Part shown: in pieces, positions 1 to 6,737 of the stretch
How positions within the stretch are numbered: position 1 is the stretch's first letter
Layout: every line of letters begins with the position of its first letter
NCBI GenBank assembly: GCA_037137555.1
Contig: JBAXKA010000037.1
Location: 1-9,574 of the forward strand
DNA length: 9,574 nt
Source: UBA9630 sp037137555
GTDB taxonomy: Bacteria; Patescibacteriota; Minisyncoccia; Moranbacterales; UBA2206
Direction of reading: 5' to 3'
Notes under the pieces: model-generated
Seen by the model: the letters and a program-made list of their open reading frames with translations, nothing else
Databases searched by the model: none
Told to the model about the DNA's origin: nothing
Position numbers and translations under genes: made by a program

Positions 1-2
1 CT

Positions 3-188
3 AATTCCATAATGATTGAAATTGGAAAAAAAATAATTCAAGTAGCAACTCCGACACCGACCCCAACCGCAACTCCAAAAGCCTGCCAACGAGATAATCC
101 GGATTGTGAAAAATCAACTTGTAATAATGTTTATTGTTTTGATGGGTGTGAGAGAATAAAGGGGACGAGGGTTTGTGATGGGAAGTAG
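3..188 (+). CDS. 3' end of a gene for a Cys-rich, probably exported protein
   Basis: The frame is open from the left edge to a TAG at 186-188 and gives 61 residues, so the start lies outside the window. After about 15 residues comes a threonine/proline linker (PTPTPTATP), then a short tail with six cysteines spaced C-x6-C-x4-C-x4-C-x3-C-x8-C, rich in Asp, Asn and Lys. A Thr-Pro linker followed by a compact Cys-rich tail is typical of exported or surface proteins in which a small disulfide-bonded or metal-binding knot hangs off a larger body; that role is inferred. I do not recognise the family. The region just after the stop is T-rich and has no GC-rich terminator hairpin. Confidence 0.6.
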   Translation, partial: NSIMIEIGKKIIQVATPTPTPTATPKACQRDNPDCEKSTCNNVYCFDGCERIKGTRVCDGK

Positions 189-205
189 TTAATAAAAAAG
201 TTTTT

Positions 206-234
206 TTGTTTTTTTTGTTTTTTTGTGCTATGCT
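206..234 (+). promoter_or_regulatory. Candidate sigma-70-type promoter for the glycosyltransferase-galT-dedA-tpiA-fba run
   Basis: A -35-like TTGTTT at 206-211 is separated by 17 bases, almost all T, from TATGCT at 229-234. The -10 element is preceded by TGC (226-228), an extended -10. A start site would fall near 241, giving a leader of about 32 bases before the ATG at 273. The -10 matches consensus at only four of six positions, but the spacing and extended -10 support it. The core TTTTTTGTGCTA recurs near 9411-9422. Confidence 0.5.
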
Positions 235-272
235 ATTTTTAGTGGATTAAATAATATTTTTTTATTAAAATT

Positions 273-1022
273 ATGAACAAAAAAGTGCATCTATCAGTGA
301 TTGTTCCTGCGTATAAGGAAGGCAAAAGAATTGGAGTAAACCTTGAAGAGTGTGAAAAATATTTCAAAGACAAAAAATATAGCTATGAAATTGTTATTGT
401 AGTAGATGGCTCTCCTGATAATACGGCTGAGTTGGCGAGAGGTTATGCAAAAAGATTTGAAAATTTCAGGGTGATTGAAAATTCGGAAAATCATGGCAAG
501 GGTTTTGTTGTGAGACAAGGGCTATTGGAAGCCGTGGGAGAATATCGCTTATTTTTTGATGCGGACGGATCAACTTCAATTACGCATCTTGATACTTTTT
601 TGCCTGAGTTTGAAAAAGGCTTTGATGTTGTAATGGGCTCTCGTGATATCTCGGGTGCTTTTGTGCAAATTCATCAAGCGAAATGGAAGGAATTATTTGG
701 TGATACGGGGAATTGGGCAATTAGAATTGTGCTGGGACTGTGGGGTTATCCAGATACACAATGCGGATTTAAAATGTTGAATGCTAAGGCGGCTGAAGCA
801 GTGGCAAGTCGCATGGTAGTGGATCGTTTTGGTTTTGATTTTGAATTGGTGGTATTAGCAAAAAAACTGGGTTTTAAAATCAAACAAATGCCGGTGCGCT
901 GGTTGAATGAAGCAGGATCAACCGTTAGTCTCACAGGACCAAATGGTTATTTCCAAGTTCTTTGGGATTTATTTAAAACACGAGCAAGATTATTTGGCGG
1001 AAAATATAATATCAAAAAATAA
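273..1022 (+). CDS. Family 2 glycosyltransferase, dolichyl-phosphate glucosyltransferase-like
   Basis: This 249-residue protein is probably a GT-A fold glycosyltransferase moving a hexose from a nucleotide sugar to a polyprenyl-phosphate carrier at the inner face of the membrane. Visible motifs are VIVPAYKE at 9-16, the nucleotide-binding VDGSPDNT at 44-51, HGKG at 74-77, the metal-binding DAD at 96-98, GSR at 122-124 and TQCGFKM at 162-168. The last is characteristic of the dolichyl-phosphate glucose/mannose synthase branch. No long hydrophobic C-terminal segment is present, so it should be soluble or peripheral, unlike GT2 members with membrane tails. The ATG at 273 begins just before the first motif, as in the family; no ribosome-binding site is visible. 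It appears to be first in a co-directional run with galT and dedA, which fits surface-glycan assembly. The exact sugar and acceptor cannot be read from sequence. Confidence 0.88.
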   Translation: MNKKVHLSVIVPAYKEGKRIGVNLEECEKYFKDKKYSYEIVIVVDGSPDNTAELARGYAKRFENFRVIENSENHGKGFVVRQGLLEAVGEYRLFFDADGSTSITHLDTFLPEFEKGFDVVMGSRDISGAFVQIHQAKWKELFGDTGNWAIRIVLGLWGYPDTQCGFKMLNAKAAEAVASRMVVDRFGFDFELVVLAKKLGFKIKQMPVRWLNEAGSTVSLTGPNGYFQVLWDLFKTRARLFGGKYNIKK

Positions 1023-1059
1023 CGATTGATTTTTGGTGAGTAGTGTGTTTTTAAGATTT

Positions 1060-2079
1060 ATGCAAATAAAAGAAAAAAATAAAAAAAATAAAATCACAGA
1101 GCTAAGACAAGATTTAGTAACGGGAGATTGGGTGGTGATTGCGGCTGGAAGAGCAAAAAGGCCAGAAGAGTTTGCTCAAAAGGCACAAGAAGAAATCGTG
1201 GAAGACACTAGCCATGCTTGTTTTTTTTGCTATCCAGAAGAAACCGGACAAGAAGAAGCCGTTTTGATTTATGCAAATGAAGCAGGTGATTGGAGCTTGC
1301 GTGTTTTTCCCAATAAATATCCAGCTTTTTCGCGAGGCAAAAAAATCAAACACATCGAAGAGGGACCTTATTTTGGAATGGATGGTGTTGGCTATCACGA
1401 ACTTGTTGTCACTAGAAATCATGAAAAGCAAATTGCTTTACTTTCAAATGAAGCAGTGACGGAAATAATTGATGCATATCAAGACCGCTATATTGATCTG
1501 ATGAACAAAAAAAGTGTTAACTATATTGAAATTTTTCATAATCACGGGAAAAAAGCCGGCGCATCAATTGCTCATCCACACTCACAACTTATGGCAATTC
1601 CTGTTATTTCTCCGTATATTAAATCAGAATTGGACGGTGCAGAAAGTTATCATAAAGCCAATAAGCATTGTGTCTATTGTGCAATGATCGAATGGGAGCT
1701 AGAATGTAAAAAACGAATAGTTTTTGAAAATGCTAATTTTTTGGCATTTTGTCCTTATTCTTCTCGCGTAGCATTTGAGATTTGGATTGTGCCAAAAAAA
1801 CATAAACCATATTTTGAAAGAATTAATTCTGTCGAGAAGGCAGAGGTAGCAGAGGCATTGCAAATAGCAATCGCTAAAATTTTCAAAGGCCTAAATAATC
1901 CAGATTATAATTTCTACATCCATACATCGCCATGCGATGGAAAAGATTATCCGCATTATCATTGGCATATTGAAATTTTGCCACGCACTTCTATTTGGGC
2001 AGGATTTGAACTTTCCACTGGAATTGAAATTTCCACGATTGAACCGGAAGAAGCCGCTAATTATCTCAGAGAAATATAA
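1060..2079 (+). CDS. galT: Galactose-1-phosphate uridylyltransferase (GalT, HIT superfamily)
   Basis: The Leloir-pathway enzyme exchanges UMP between UDP-glucose and galactose-1-phosphate through a uridylylated histidine. I start it at the ATG at 1060 (339 aa), because homologues begin a few residues before the LRQDLVTGDWV block. The frame is open further upstream to a TTG at 1033, but those extra nine residues do not look like the family. The zinc-site pair C54-x2-C57, a likely third ligand H113 in YHEL, and the active-site HPHSQ (H172, H174, Q176) are all present. A second CxxC (CVYC) opens the C-terminal half, which ends in the HIT-like HYHWHIEILPR. Length is close to the usual 330-350. 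It starts 37 bases after the glycosyltransferase and ends 3 bases before dedA. No galK or galE is in view, so it may serve UDP-sugar supply for glycans rather than galactose catabolism. A related ADP-glucose phosphorylase role is less likely but not excluded. Confidence 0.9.
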   Translation: MQIKEKNKKNKITELRQDLVTGDWVVIAAGRAKRPEEFAQKAQEEIVEDTSHACFFCYPEETGQEEAVLIYANEAGDWSLRVFPNKYPAFSRGKKIKHIEEGPYFGMDGVGYHELVVTRNHEKQIALLSNEAVTEIIDAYQDRYIDLMNKKSVNYIEIFHNHGKKAGASIAHPHSQLMAIPVISPYIKSELDGAESYHKANKHCVYCAMIEWELECKKRIVFENANFLAFCPYSSRVAFEIWIVPKKHKPYFERINSVEKAEVAEALQIAIAKIFKGLNNPDYNFYIHTSPCDGKDYPHYHWHIEILPRTSIWAGFELSTGIEISTIEPEEAANYLREI

Positions 2080-2082
2080 ATT

Positions 2083-2709
2083 ATGGGTATTATCGATTTT
2101 ATCTTGAATGTAGATGTTCACTTAGGCGAAATTATTGCCAATTATGGAAGTTTAACTTATGGCATTTTGTTTGCCGTTATTTTTGCAGAAACGGGACTTG
2201 TTTTTACGCCATTTTTACCAGGCGATTCACTTCTTTTCGCGGCAGGAATGTTTTCCGCCACAGGATCGTTCAATATTGCAATTCTCGCTCTACTTCTTTG
2301 GGCTGCTACTTTCCTTGGAGACAATATTAATTATTGGATTGGATTTTATTTTGGAAAAAAGATTGTCAATAATAAATACATTCCCATTAGTCAAGCGCAT
2401 ATAGATCAGACGCAAGAATTTTATGACAAGCATGGCGGAAAAACTGTTTTTCTGGCACGCTTTATGCCAATTGTTCGAACATTTGCTCCCTTTGTGGCAG
2501 GAATTGGAAAAATGAAATATCGAAAATTTATTTTTTATAGTATTTCAGGGGGCTTTACTTGGGTTTTTGGTTTTGTTTTGGCAGGATATTTTTTCGGCAA
2601 CATTCCCATTGTCAGAAATAATTTTTCCATTGTGATTATGGGGATAATCGCAATTTCAGTTTTGCCGGCGATGTTTAAAATAGCAAAAGAATATTTAAGA
2701 AAAAAGTAA
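2083..2709 (+). CDS. DedA-family (SNARE-associated/VTT domain) membrane protein
   Basis: A 208-residue polytopic membrane protein with the full DedA signature. The re-entrant region carries FAETGLVFTPFLPGDSLL at 34-51, followed by GDNINYWIG at 79-87, the FLARFMPIVRTFAP block at 123-136 and G/W-rich helices to the C-terminus. The charged residues known to be essential in Escherichia coli YqjA (E39, D51, R130, R136) have counterparts with identical internal spacing: E36, D48, R126 and R132. DedA proteins act in the cytoplasmic membrane. Several move or flip lipids, including undecaprenyl phosphate in some lineages, so a role in recycling the carrier used by the neighbouring glycosyltransferase is a reasonable inference. 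The start is 3 bases after galT, indicating co-transcription. The substrate cannot be assigned from sequence. Confidence 0.92.
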   Translation: MGIIDFILNVDVHLGEIIANYGSLTYGILFAVIFAETGLVFTPFLPGDSLLFAAGMFSATGSFNIAILALLLWAATFLGDNINYWIGFYFGKKIVNNKYIPISQAHIDQTQEFYDKHGGKTVFLARFMPIVRTFAPFVAGIGKMKYRKFIFYSISGGFTWVFGFVLAGYFFGNIPIVRNNFSIVIMGIIAISVLPAMFKIAKEYLRKK

Positions 2710-2717
2710 TTATAAAC

Positions 2718-3482
2718 ATGAACATGCAAAAAATAATCATTGGAAATTTAAAAATGAATATTGTTTCTTCGCTTGAGCGAGAGCAATATTTGAAAACTTT
2801 TAAGAAAGTTTTACTGGGGAAAAAGTTTGAGCAAGCAGAAATTGTGCTCTGTCCTCCAGCAATACATCTAGAAAGTTTTGGAAAAATTTTGGGCAAGAAA
2901 GTTTTTTTGGGTGGACAAAATTGTTTTTGGGAAGAAAGAGGTTCATATACTGGAGAGATTTCTCCCGTGATGCTTAAGAATTTTGGTTGTGAATTTGTAA
3001 TTATTGGTCATAGCGAAAGGCGAAAATATTTTGGAGAAAATAATCAAGCAATCAATCAAAAAGTGCTAGCGAGTTTAAAAAATAATCTCAGACCAATAAT
3101 TTGTGTTGGCGAAACAAAAGATGAAAGACAAGCAGGCAAAACAATGAGCGTAATAACTGAGCAAGTCAAGCTGGCTTTTGTTGGTGTGGCTGAAACAGAT
3201 TTGGAAAAAATAATCGTTGCTTATGAGCCAATTTGGTCAGTCGGAACGGATAGTATTCCCTCGGCAAATGAAATTATGGAGGCCAAAGTTTTGATTCAAA
3301 AAATCATTGCTCAAAATTTTTCCAAGCAGGCTCTTGGAAAAATGCGAATAATTTATGGCGGATCAGTTAGTGCGAAAACAGTTAAGCAAGCTTGTCTTGA
3401 AAGTGGAATGGACGGTGCGTTGATTGGCAGGGAATCATTGACACCGCAGGAATTCATTAAAATTGCTAGTCTGATAATTTAA
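2718..3482 (+). CDS. tpiA: Triosephosphate isomerase
   Basis: A glycolytic (beta-alpha)8 enzyme of 254 aa that interconverts dihydroxyacetone phosphate and glyceraldehyde-3-phosphate. The active site is complete: N10 and K12 in GNLKMN, electrophilic H98 in IIGHSERRKYFGE, catalytic base E170 in AYEPIWSVGT with its loop 6 hinge, and the phosphate-binding YGGSV at 213-217 and DGALIGRESL. Two deviations are visible. The usual GNWKMN has Leu for Trp, and the phosphate loop near the C-terminus reads GRESL where many bacteria have GGASL. Neither touches a catalytic residue. An alternative ATG two codons on (2724) would fit equally well. It lies 8 bases after dedA and 19 before the aldolase, forming a short glycolytic pair with it. 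Confidence 0.96.
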   Translation: MNMQKIIIGNLKMNIVSSLEREQYLKTFKKVLLGKKFEQAEIVLCPPAIHLESFGKILGKKVFLGGQNCFWEERGSYTGEISPVMLKNFGCEFVIIGHSERRKYFGENNQAINQKVLASLKNNLRPIICVGETKDERQAGKTMSVITEQVKLAFVGVAETDLEKIIVAYEPIWSVGTDSIPSANEIMEAKVLIQKIIAQNFSKQALGKMRIIYGGSVSAKTVKQACLESGMDGALIGRESLTPQEFIKIASLII

Positions 3483-3501
3483 TTTTTTAAAAATATTTTT
3501 T

Positions 3502-4365
3502 ATGCTCACTTCAGTCAAGGAAATTCTAATAAAAGCCAAGGAGAACGGTTACGCCGTAGGAGCATTTAATACGGTGAATCTAGAAACAACGCGAGCGATT
3601 GTGGAAGCTGCTCATGAGATGCGTTCGCCAGTGATTATTCAAGTTACAGAAAAAACAATGGAATATGCCGGTGGGCGAGGAATTTTTAATTTAATAAAAA
3701 ATGATGCAGAGTTTTATGCGCCAGAAATTCCCATTGGCATTCATTTGGATCATGGAAAAAGTTTTGAAATAATTCAACGCGCAGTGGCGATTGGTTTTAC
3801 TTCTGTCATGTATGATGGATCGCGTAAGATTTTTTCGGATAATCTTGAAATTACTAAAAAAGTAGTGGAATTCTGTCATGAAAGAGGCGTAGATGTTCAA
3901 GGTGAATTGGGCAGTGTTCCTTATCTGGGAGAAATGCAAATGGGAGATATGGATTGGGACAAGTATATGACCGATCCCGCACAAGCCGAAACATTTGTTA
4001 ATAATTCCAAAATCGATGCGCTTGCTGTGGCAATTGGCAATGCCCATGGATTTCTCAAAGAAAGATCTGAGCCAGACTTTGATCGAATGGAAATGTTGAA
4101 TAAAAATTGTGCTATTCCTTTCGTGCTTCATGGTGCATCAGATTGGGAAAATGGAAGAGTAGTTGCAGCCATTAAGCACGGAGTTAGTTGTTTTAATGTT
4201 GACACGGCCATCAGAATTGCTTTTGTAAATAATTTAATTAACTCCGTGAATGGTCAAGGTGAATTGGGATTTGATTTGCGAAAACTCTTAGGAGGAGCAC
4301 GAGACGCTGTCAAGGAAACAGTTAAATATAGAATAAAAATGTTTGGTAGTGATGGGAAAGCGTAA
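3502..4365 (+). CDS. fba: Class II (zinc-dependent) fructose-bisphosphate aldolase
   Basis: This 287-residue metal-dependent aldolase cleaves fructose-1,6-bisphosphate to the two triose phosphates, one of which its neighbour TpiA isomerises. Landmarks in order are YAVGAFNTVN at 17-26, the catalytic/zinc pair D83-H84 in IHLDHG, SVMYDGS at 101-107, E135 in GELG, zinc ligand H182 in GNAHG, zinc ligand H210 in LHGASD, the phosphate-contacting NVDT near 230, and the typical tail LLGGARDAV...FGSDGKA. Length is normal for the short FbaA/GatY subgroup. Most class II aldolases read HGGSG or HGASG where this one has HGASD. The GatY/KbaY tagatose-bisphosphate aldolases share all these motifs, so substrate preference is not fixed by sequence, but pairing with tpiA favours the glycolytic role. 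No ribosome-binding site is visible; the upstream bases are A/T only. Confidence 0.93.
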   Translation: MLTSVKEILIKAKENGYAVGAFNTVNLETTRAIVEAAHEMRSPVIIQVTEKTMEYAGGRGIFNLIKNDAEFYAPEIPIGIHLDHGKSFEIIQRAVAIGFTSVMYDGSRKIFSDNLEITKKVVEFCHERGVDVQGELGSVPYLGEMQMGDMDWDKYMTDPAQAETFVNNSKIDALAVAIGNAHGFLKERSEPDFDRMEMLNKNCAIPFVLHGASDWENGRVVAAIKHGVSCFNVDTAIRIAFVNNLINSVNGQGELGFDLRKLLGGARDAVKETVKYRIKMFGSDGKA

Positions 4366-4377
4366 GAAAGTAAAAAT

Positions 4378-4406
4378 TAGACAGACGAGTATTTTCTTGA
4401 TATAAA
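4378..4406 (+). promoter_or_regulatory. Strong candidate promoter for the MntA/HepT operon; leaderless arrangement
   Basis: TAGACA at 4378-4383 (five of six to the -35 consensus), a 17-base spacer, then TATAAA at 4401-4406 (five of six) preceded by TGA at 4398-4400, an extended -10. A start site seven bases past the -10 falls at about 4413, the A of the antitoxin ATG. The message would therefore have no 5' leader. This also separates the toxin-antitoxin unit from the aldolase operon. Confidence 0.65.
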
Positions 4407-4412
4407 TAAACT

Positions 4413-4823
4413 ATGGAAATGAATCGAAAAAAAATTGAAGAAATCGCCAAAAAACACAATTTAGAATTGTTGTTGTTTTTTGGTTCGCGAGCAAATGGAA
4501 CAGTGCATAAATTTAGCGATTATGATTTTGGTTATGTGAGTGCGACTAGGTTTGATTATGTCAAAAAAAGCGAATTAGAAATGGATCTGGAAAAATTAGC
4601 AGGTAGCAAATTTATTGAAGCGGTTGATTTGAAAAAATCAGGACCGTTTCTTTTGAAAGAGGTTGTAAAAAATAATCAGGTGCTTTTTGCAAAAGAATAT
4701 GCCTATGAAGATTTTTTTTCCAATGCAGTGAGAAATTATCTGGGAGCGGGAAAACTCTTTGAATTGCAAAAAAATCTTTATAACCAAACAGTTAATAAAT
4801 ATAGAAAAATTTATGATAAATAG
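4413..4823 (+). CDS. mntA: MntA-type minimal nucleotidyltransferase antitoxin
   Basis: A 136-residue nucleotidyltransferase-fold protein. It contains the exact GSx10DxD signature of MntA antitoxins: G24-S25, then D36 and D38 in SDYDF, with a third acidic candidate D72 in EAVDL. In characterised systems this protein transfers AMP to a tyrosine of its partner HepT and so silences it, alone or within a MntA-HepT complex in the cytoplasm. The tail (about 95-136) is helical-looking and Lys/Tyr-rich and may contact the partner. I chose the ATG at 4413 rather than 4419 because the promoter places transcription start on it. The gene's stop overlaps the toxin start, so the two are translationally coupled with antitoxin first, the usual order for neutralisation. 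A stand-alone aminoglycoside-type nucleotidyltransferase is unlikely given the partner. Confidence 0.9.
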   Translation: MEMNRKKIEEIAKKHNLELLLFFGSRANGTVHKFSDYDFGYVSATRFDYVKKSELEMDLEKLAGSKFIEAVDLKKSGPFLLKEVVKNNQVLFAKEYAYEDFFSNAVRNYLGAGKLFELQKNLYNQTVNKYRKIYDK

Positions 4824-5238
4824 GGAACTCGTTCAAAGAAAAATAAACAATATTGAAAATTATATCAAAGAAATAGAACCACTTTTGAAGTTGGAAGCTA
4901 ATGAAATTGTGAGTGATGTTTTGAAATTAAGAACAATTGAGAGAAATTTTCAGCTGATTGTTGACACGATGTTGGACATAAACACGCATATTATTTCAGC
5001 GAAAAATCTTAAAGCGCCAGAGACATTACAAGAGACATTTTTAATTTTAGGCGATGGTGGAGTCTTACCTTTTGAATTTGTGAAAAAGATTGCCCCAGTT
5101 GTCGGACTTCGTAATATCGTAGTGCATGAATACGAAAAAATTGATAATGAAAAAATGATGTGCGATGTGAAAGATGGAGCTTCTCAATTTGGAGAATATA
5201 TTGTGCATATAGACGATTTTTTGCAAAAATATAACTAA
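4813..5238 (+). CDS. hepT: HepT-type HEPN ribonuclease toxin (DUF86)
   Basis: A 141-residue all-helical HEPN protein and partner of the preceding MntA. The diagnostic Rx4HxY motif is intact: R100, H105 and Y107 in LRNIVVHEY. In this family Arg and His form the RNase active site across a dimer, and the Tyr is the residue modified by MntA. The N-terminal helices run from REL (residues 4-6) through the polar stretch RTIERNFQLIVDTMLD at 40-55. I start it at the ATG at 4813, which overlaps the antitoxin's last 11 bases. The frame is open further up to a TTG at 4759, but the additional 18 residues are unlike the family. A typical HepT is 130-145 aa, so the gene appears whole and functional. Likely roles are anti-phage abortive defence or plasmid/island stabilisation; which of these applies here cannot be seen. 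Confidence 0.9.
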   Translation: MINRELVQRKINNIENYIKEIEPLLKLEANEIVSDVLKLRTIERNFQLIVDTMLDINTHIISAKNLKAPETLQETFLILGDGGVLPFEFVKKIAPVVGLRNIVVHEYEKIDNEKMMCDVKDGASQFGEYIVHIDDFLQKYN

Positions 5239-5255
5239 GTAATTTCAAAAAAAAT

Positions 5256-6737
5256 ATGAAAAAAATAATAACAACAATTTCAATATTACTCACGGTAATC
5301 TTTTTGGCTGGATGCGGTCAACAATCAGTGAGTCAAATTCAACCAACAACACTAGCTCCTGTGGCACAAAAACCAGTACAACAGCCAGTGATTCAACCAA
5401 CTGATGATGCATTGAATTCCAAAATAACATCATTTGAGCAGAAATGGAAAAAAGAAGGACTGATAAATTGGCAAAAAGAAGACTTCATTTTTGCGGGCAT
5501 GAGTATTATTGCTCCCAAAAATCTGCCTAAATCTTTCGTTATTTCAGTTGACCCGAAAGATATCAAAAGCAGCGGCACTTCCATACTGGGCAATCCAATT
5601 TCAGGCGTTATTTATTTTGGAGAATTGGGAAAGGTGGGTAATTTAGGTGGTTCGTGCTCAATTGTTAAAAGTGATTTACCACAAGGGGTATCCCTAGAGC
5701 AATGGATACGAAATACATGGAACAATGTTATTGCTAAAAATGATTGTAACGGAAAAAATCAGCCTTTGACTGAAAGGACGATGCGAGGGGAGACATGGAA
5801 TGAAGTTTGTAAGAAAGGTGCTTATATTGAAAATAAGTTAAGCGAGGGACTGATTCGATGGGACACAGCTTATATCGGTTCGCCACCAATTATCAGTGCA
5901 GTTGTCGGAAATAATGTTGTAAGTTTTGAATGCGGGCAAGATATTTCAGAAACCGTTAATGAATTAATTGAAGATATCGCAGGAACATTTCTCGTAACCC
6001 CCCTAGTCAATGAGACCGCTTCATGGCAAACATACACAAGTGCAAATTCTAGCTTTGATTTAAAATACCCAAGTGAATACAAATATTTTGAAAATAATAC
6101 TTACGGAGTAGAACCAGATTTTGTAATAAGAAAAACAGATGATAAAGAGGGTGTATACGCTTTTGGTGTTCAAATTACCACAAACTTTTTAGGTGGAGAT
6201 CCTGATAAATTTAAGAATCCAGATGTATGGGAAAAAGAGCAAGGCAAATTAGGCAATAATTATACAAAAACAACTATTAGTGGTCAAGTGGCATATATTC
6301 CAAAATATGCTAGCGAGAAGATTGATGAGTATATAGTTTTTATGAAAAATGGATCCGTGTATGATATGTATAATATTTCTACTAACATAAATGATCCTGT
6401 TGGAGAAAAAATTCTCTCTACTTTTAATTTTACTAGTCAAATATTAAAAAACCTTGAAGCTGTCACTTACGATGCTGTAAATATTAAAACTAAAGGCATT
6501 TGGGATAAGAAATTAGAAATCGGCATAATTCACGAATCACAAAAAGCTGCGAAGGGATTTTGGTGGGCCAAAGACAGGTGGGATTGGATTGCTTGGCAAA
6601 AAGATGACGGCAACTGGGCAGTGCTTGTTAGTGTTGATGGATTTAATTGCAAAGAACTTGATGGCGTGCCAAATCAGTATGTCAATTTTTTCAAGGATGT
6701 GACTTATCAATTTGGAAAGAAATACTGCTATTTTTAA
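5256..6737 (+). CDS. Large lipoprotein with a PsbP-like middle region; function unknown
   Basis: The N-terminus is a clear lipoprotein signal: KK at 2-3, a hydrophobic core, then lipobox LAGC with lipidated C20. A Gln/Pro/Val/Thr linker at about 21-50 should hold the rest away from the membrane. Three parts follow. Residues 65-245 form a Cys-containing domain (C134, C164, C185, C226, possibly two disulfides). Residues 258-395 start WQTYTSANSSFDLKYPSEY, the form of PsbP-like domains common in Patescibacteria lipoproteins. Residues 415-493 are rich in Trp and end FGKKYCYF, with C465 and C491. I do not recognise an enzyme motif. The start at 5256 is 17 bases after hepT, without a visible ribosome-binding site or promoter, so read-through from the toxin operon is possible. 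The stop codon lies inside the BRO-N remnant. The cell-surface location is well supported; the function is not. Confidence 0.8.
   Translation: MKKIITTISILLTVIFLAGCGQQSVSQIQPTTLAPVAQKPVQQPVIQPTDDALNSKITSFEQKWKKEGLINWQKEDFIFAGMSIIAPKNLPKSFVISVDPKDIKSSGTSILGNPISGVIYFGELGKVGNLGGSCSIVKSDLPQGVSLEQWIRNTWNNVIAKNDCNGKNQPLTERTMRGETWNEVCKKGAYIENKLSEGLIRWDTAYIGSPPIISAVVGNNVVSFECGQDISETVNELIEDIAGTFLVTPLVNETASWQTYTSANSSFDLKYPSEYKYFENNTYGVEPDFVIRKTDDKEGVYAFGVQITTNFLGGDPDKFKNPDVWEKEQGKLGNNYTKTTISGQVAYIPKYASEKIDEYIVFMKNGSVYDMYNISTNINDPVGEKILSTFNFTSQILKNLEAVTYDAVNIKTKGIWDKKLEIGIIHESQKAAKGFWWAKDRWDWIAWQKDDGNWAVLVSVDGFNCKELDGVPNQYVNFFKDVTYQFGKKYCYF

Noticed and set aside
1033..1059. Longer GalT start at TTG 1033 or GTG 1036.
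   Set aside because: The extra residues are unlike GalT, and the ATG at 1060 puts the conserved LRQDLVTGDWV block at the usual distance.
3489..3500. Perfect palindrome AAAAATATTTTT between tpiA and fba.
   Set aside because: Short A/T palindromes are expected in such AT-rich spacers, and it cannot form a stable hairpin.
4364..4398. Hairpin AAGAAAGTA/TATTTTCTT as a terminator after fba.
   Set aside because: It is almost all A/T, includes a G-T pair and a 17-base loop, and no U-run follows. It also overlaps the much better promoter.
4759..4812. Longer HepT start at TTG 4759.
   Set aside because: The additional 18 residues overlap the antitoxin gene's C-terminal coding sequence and do not look like the family N-terminus. 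The ATG at 4813 fits length and coupling.
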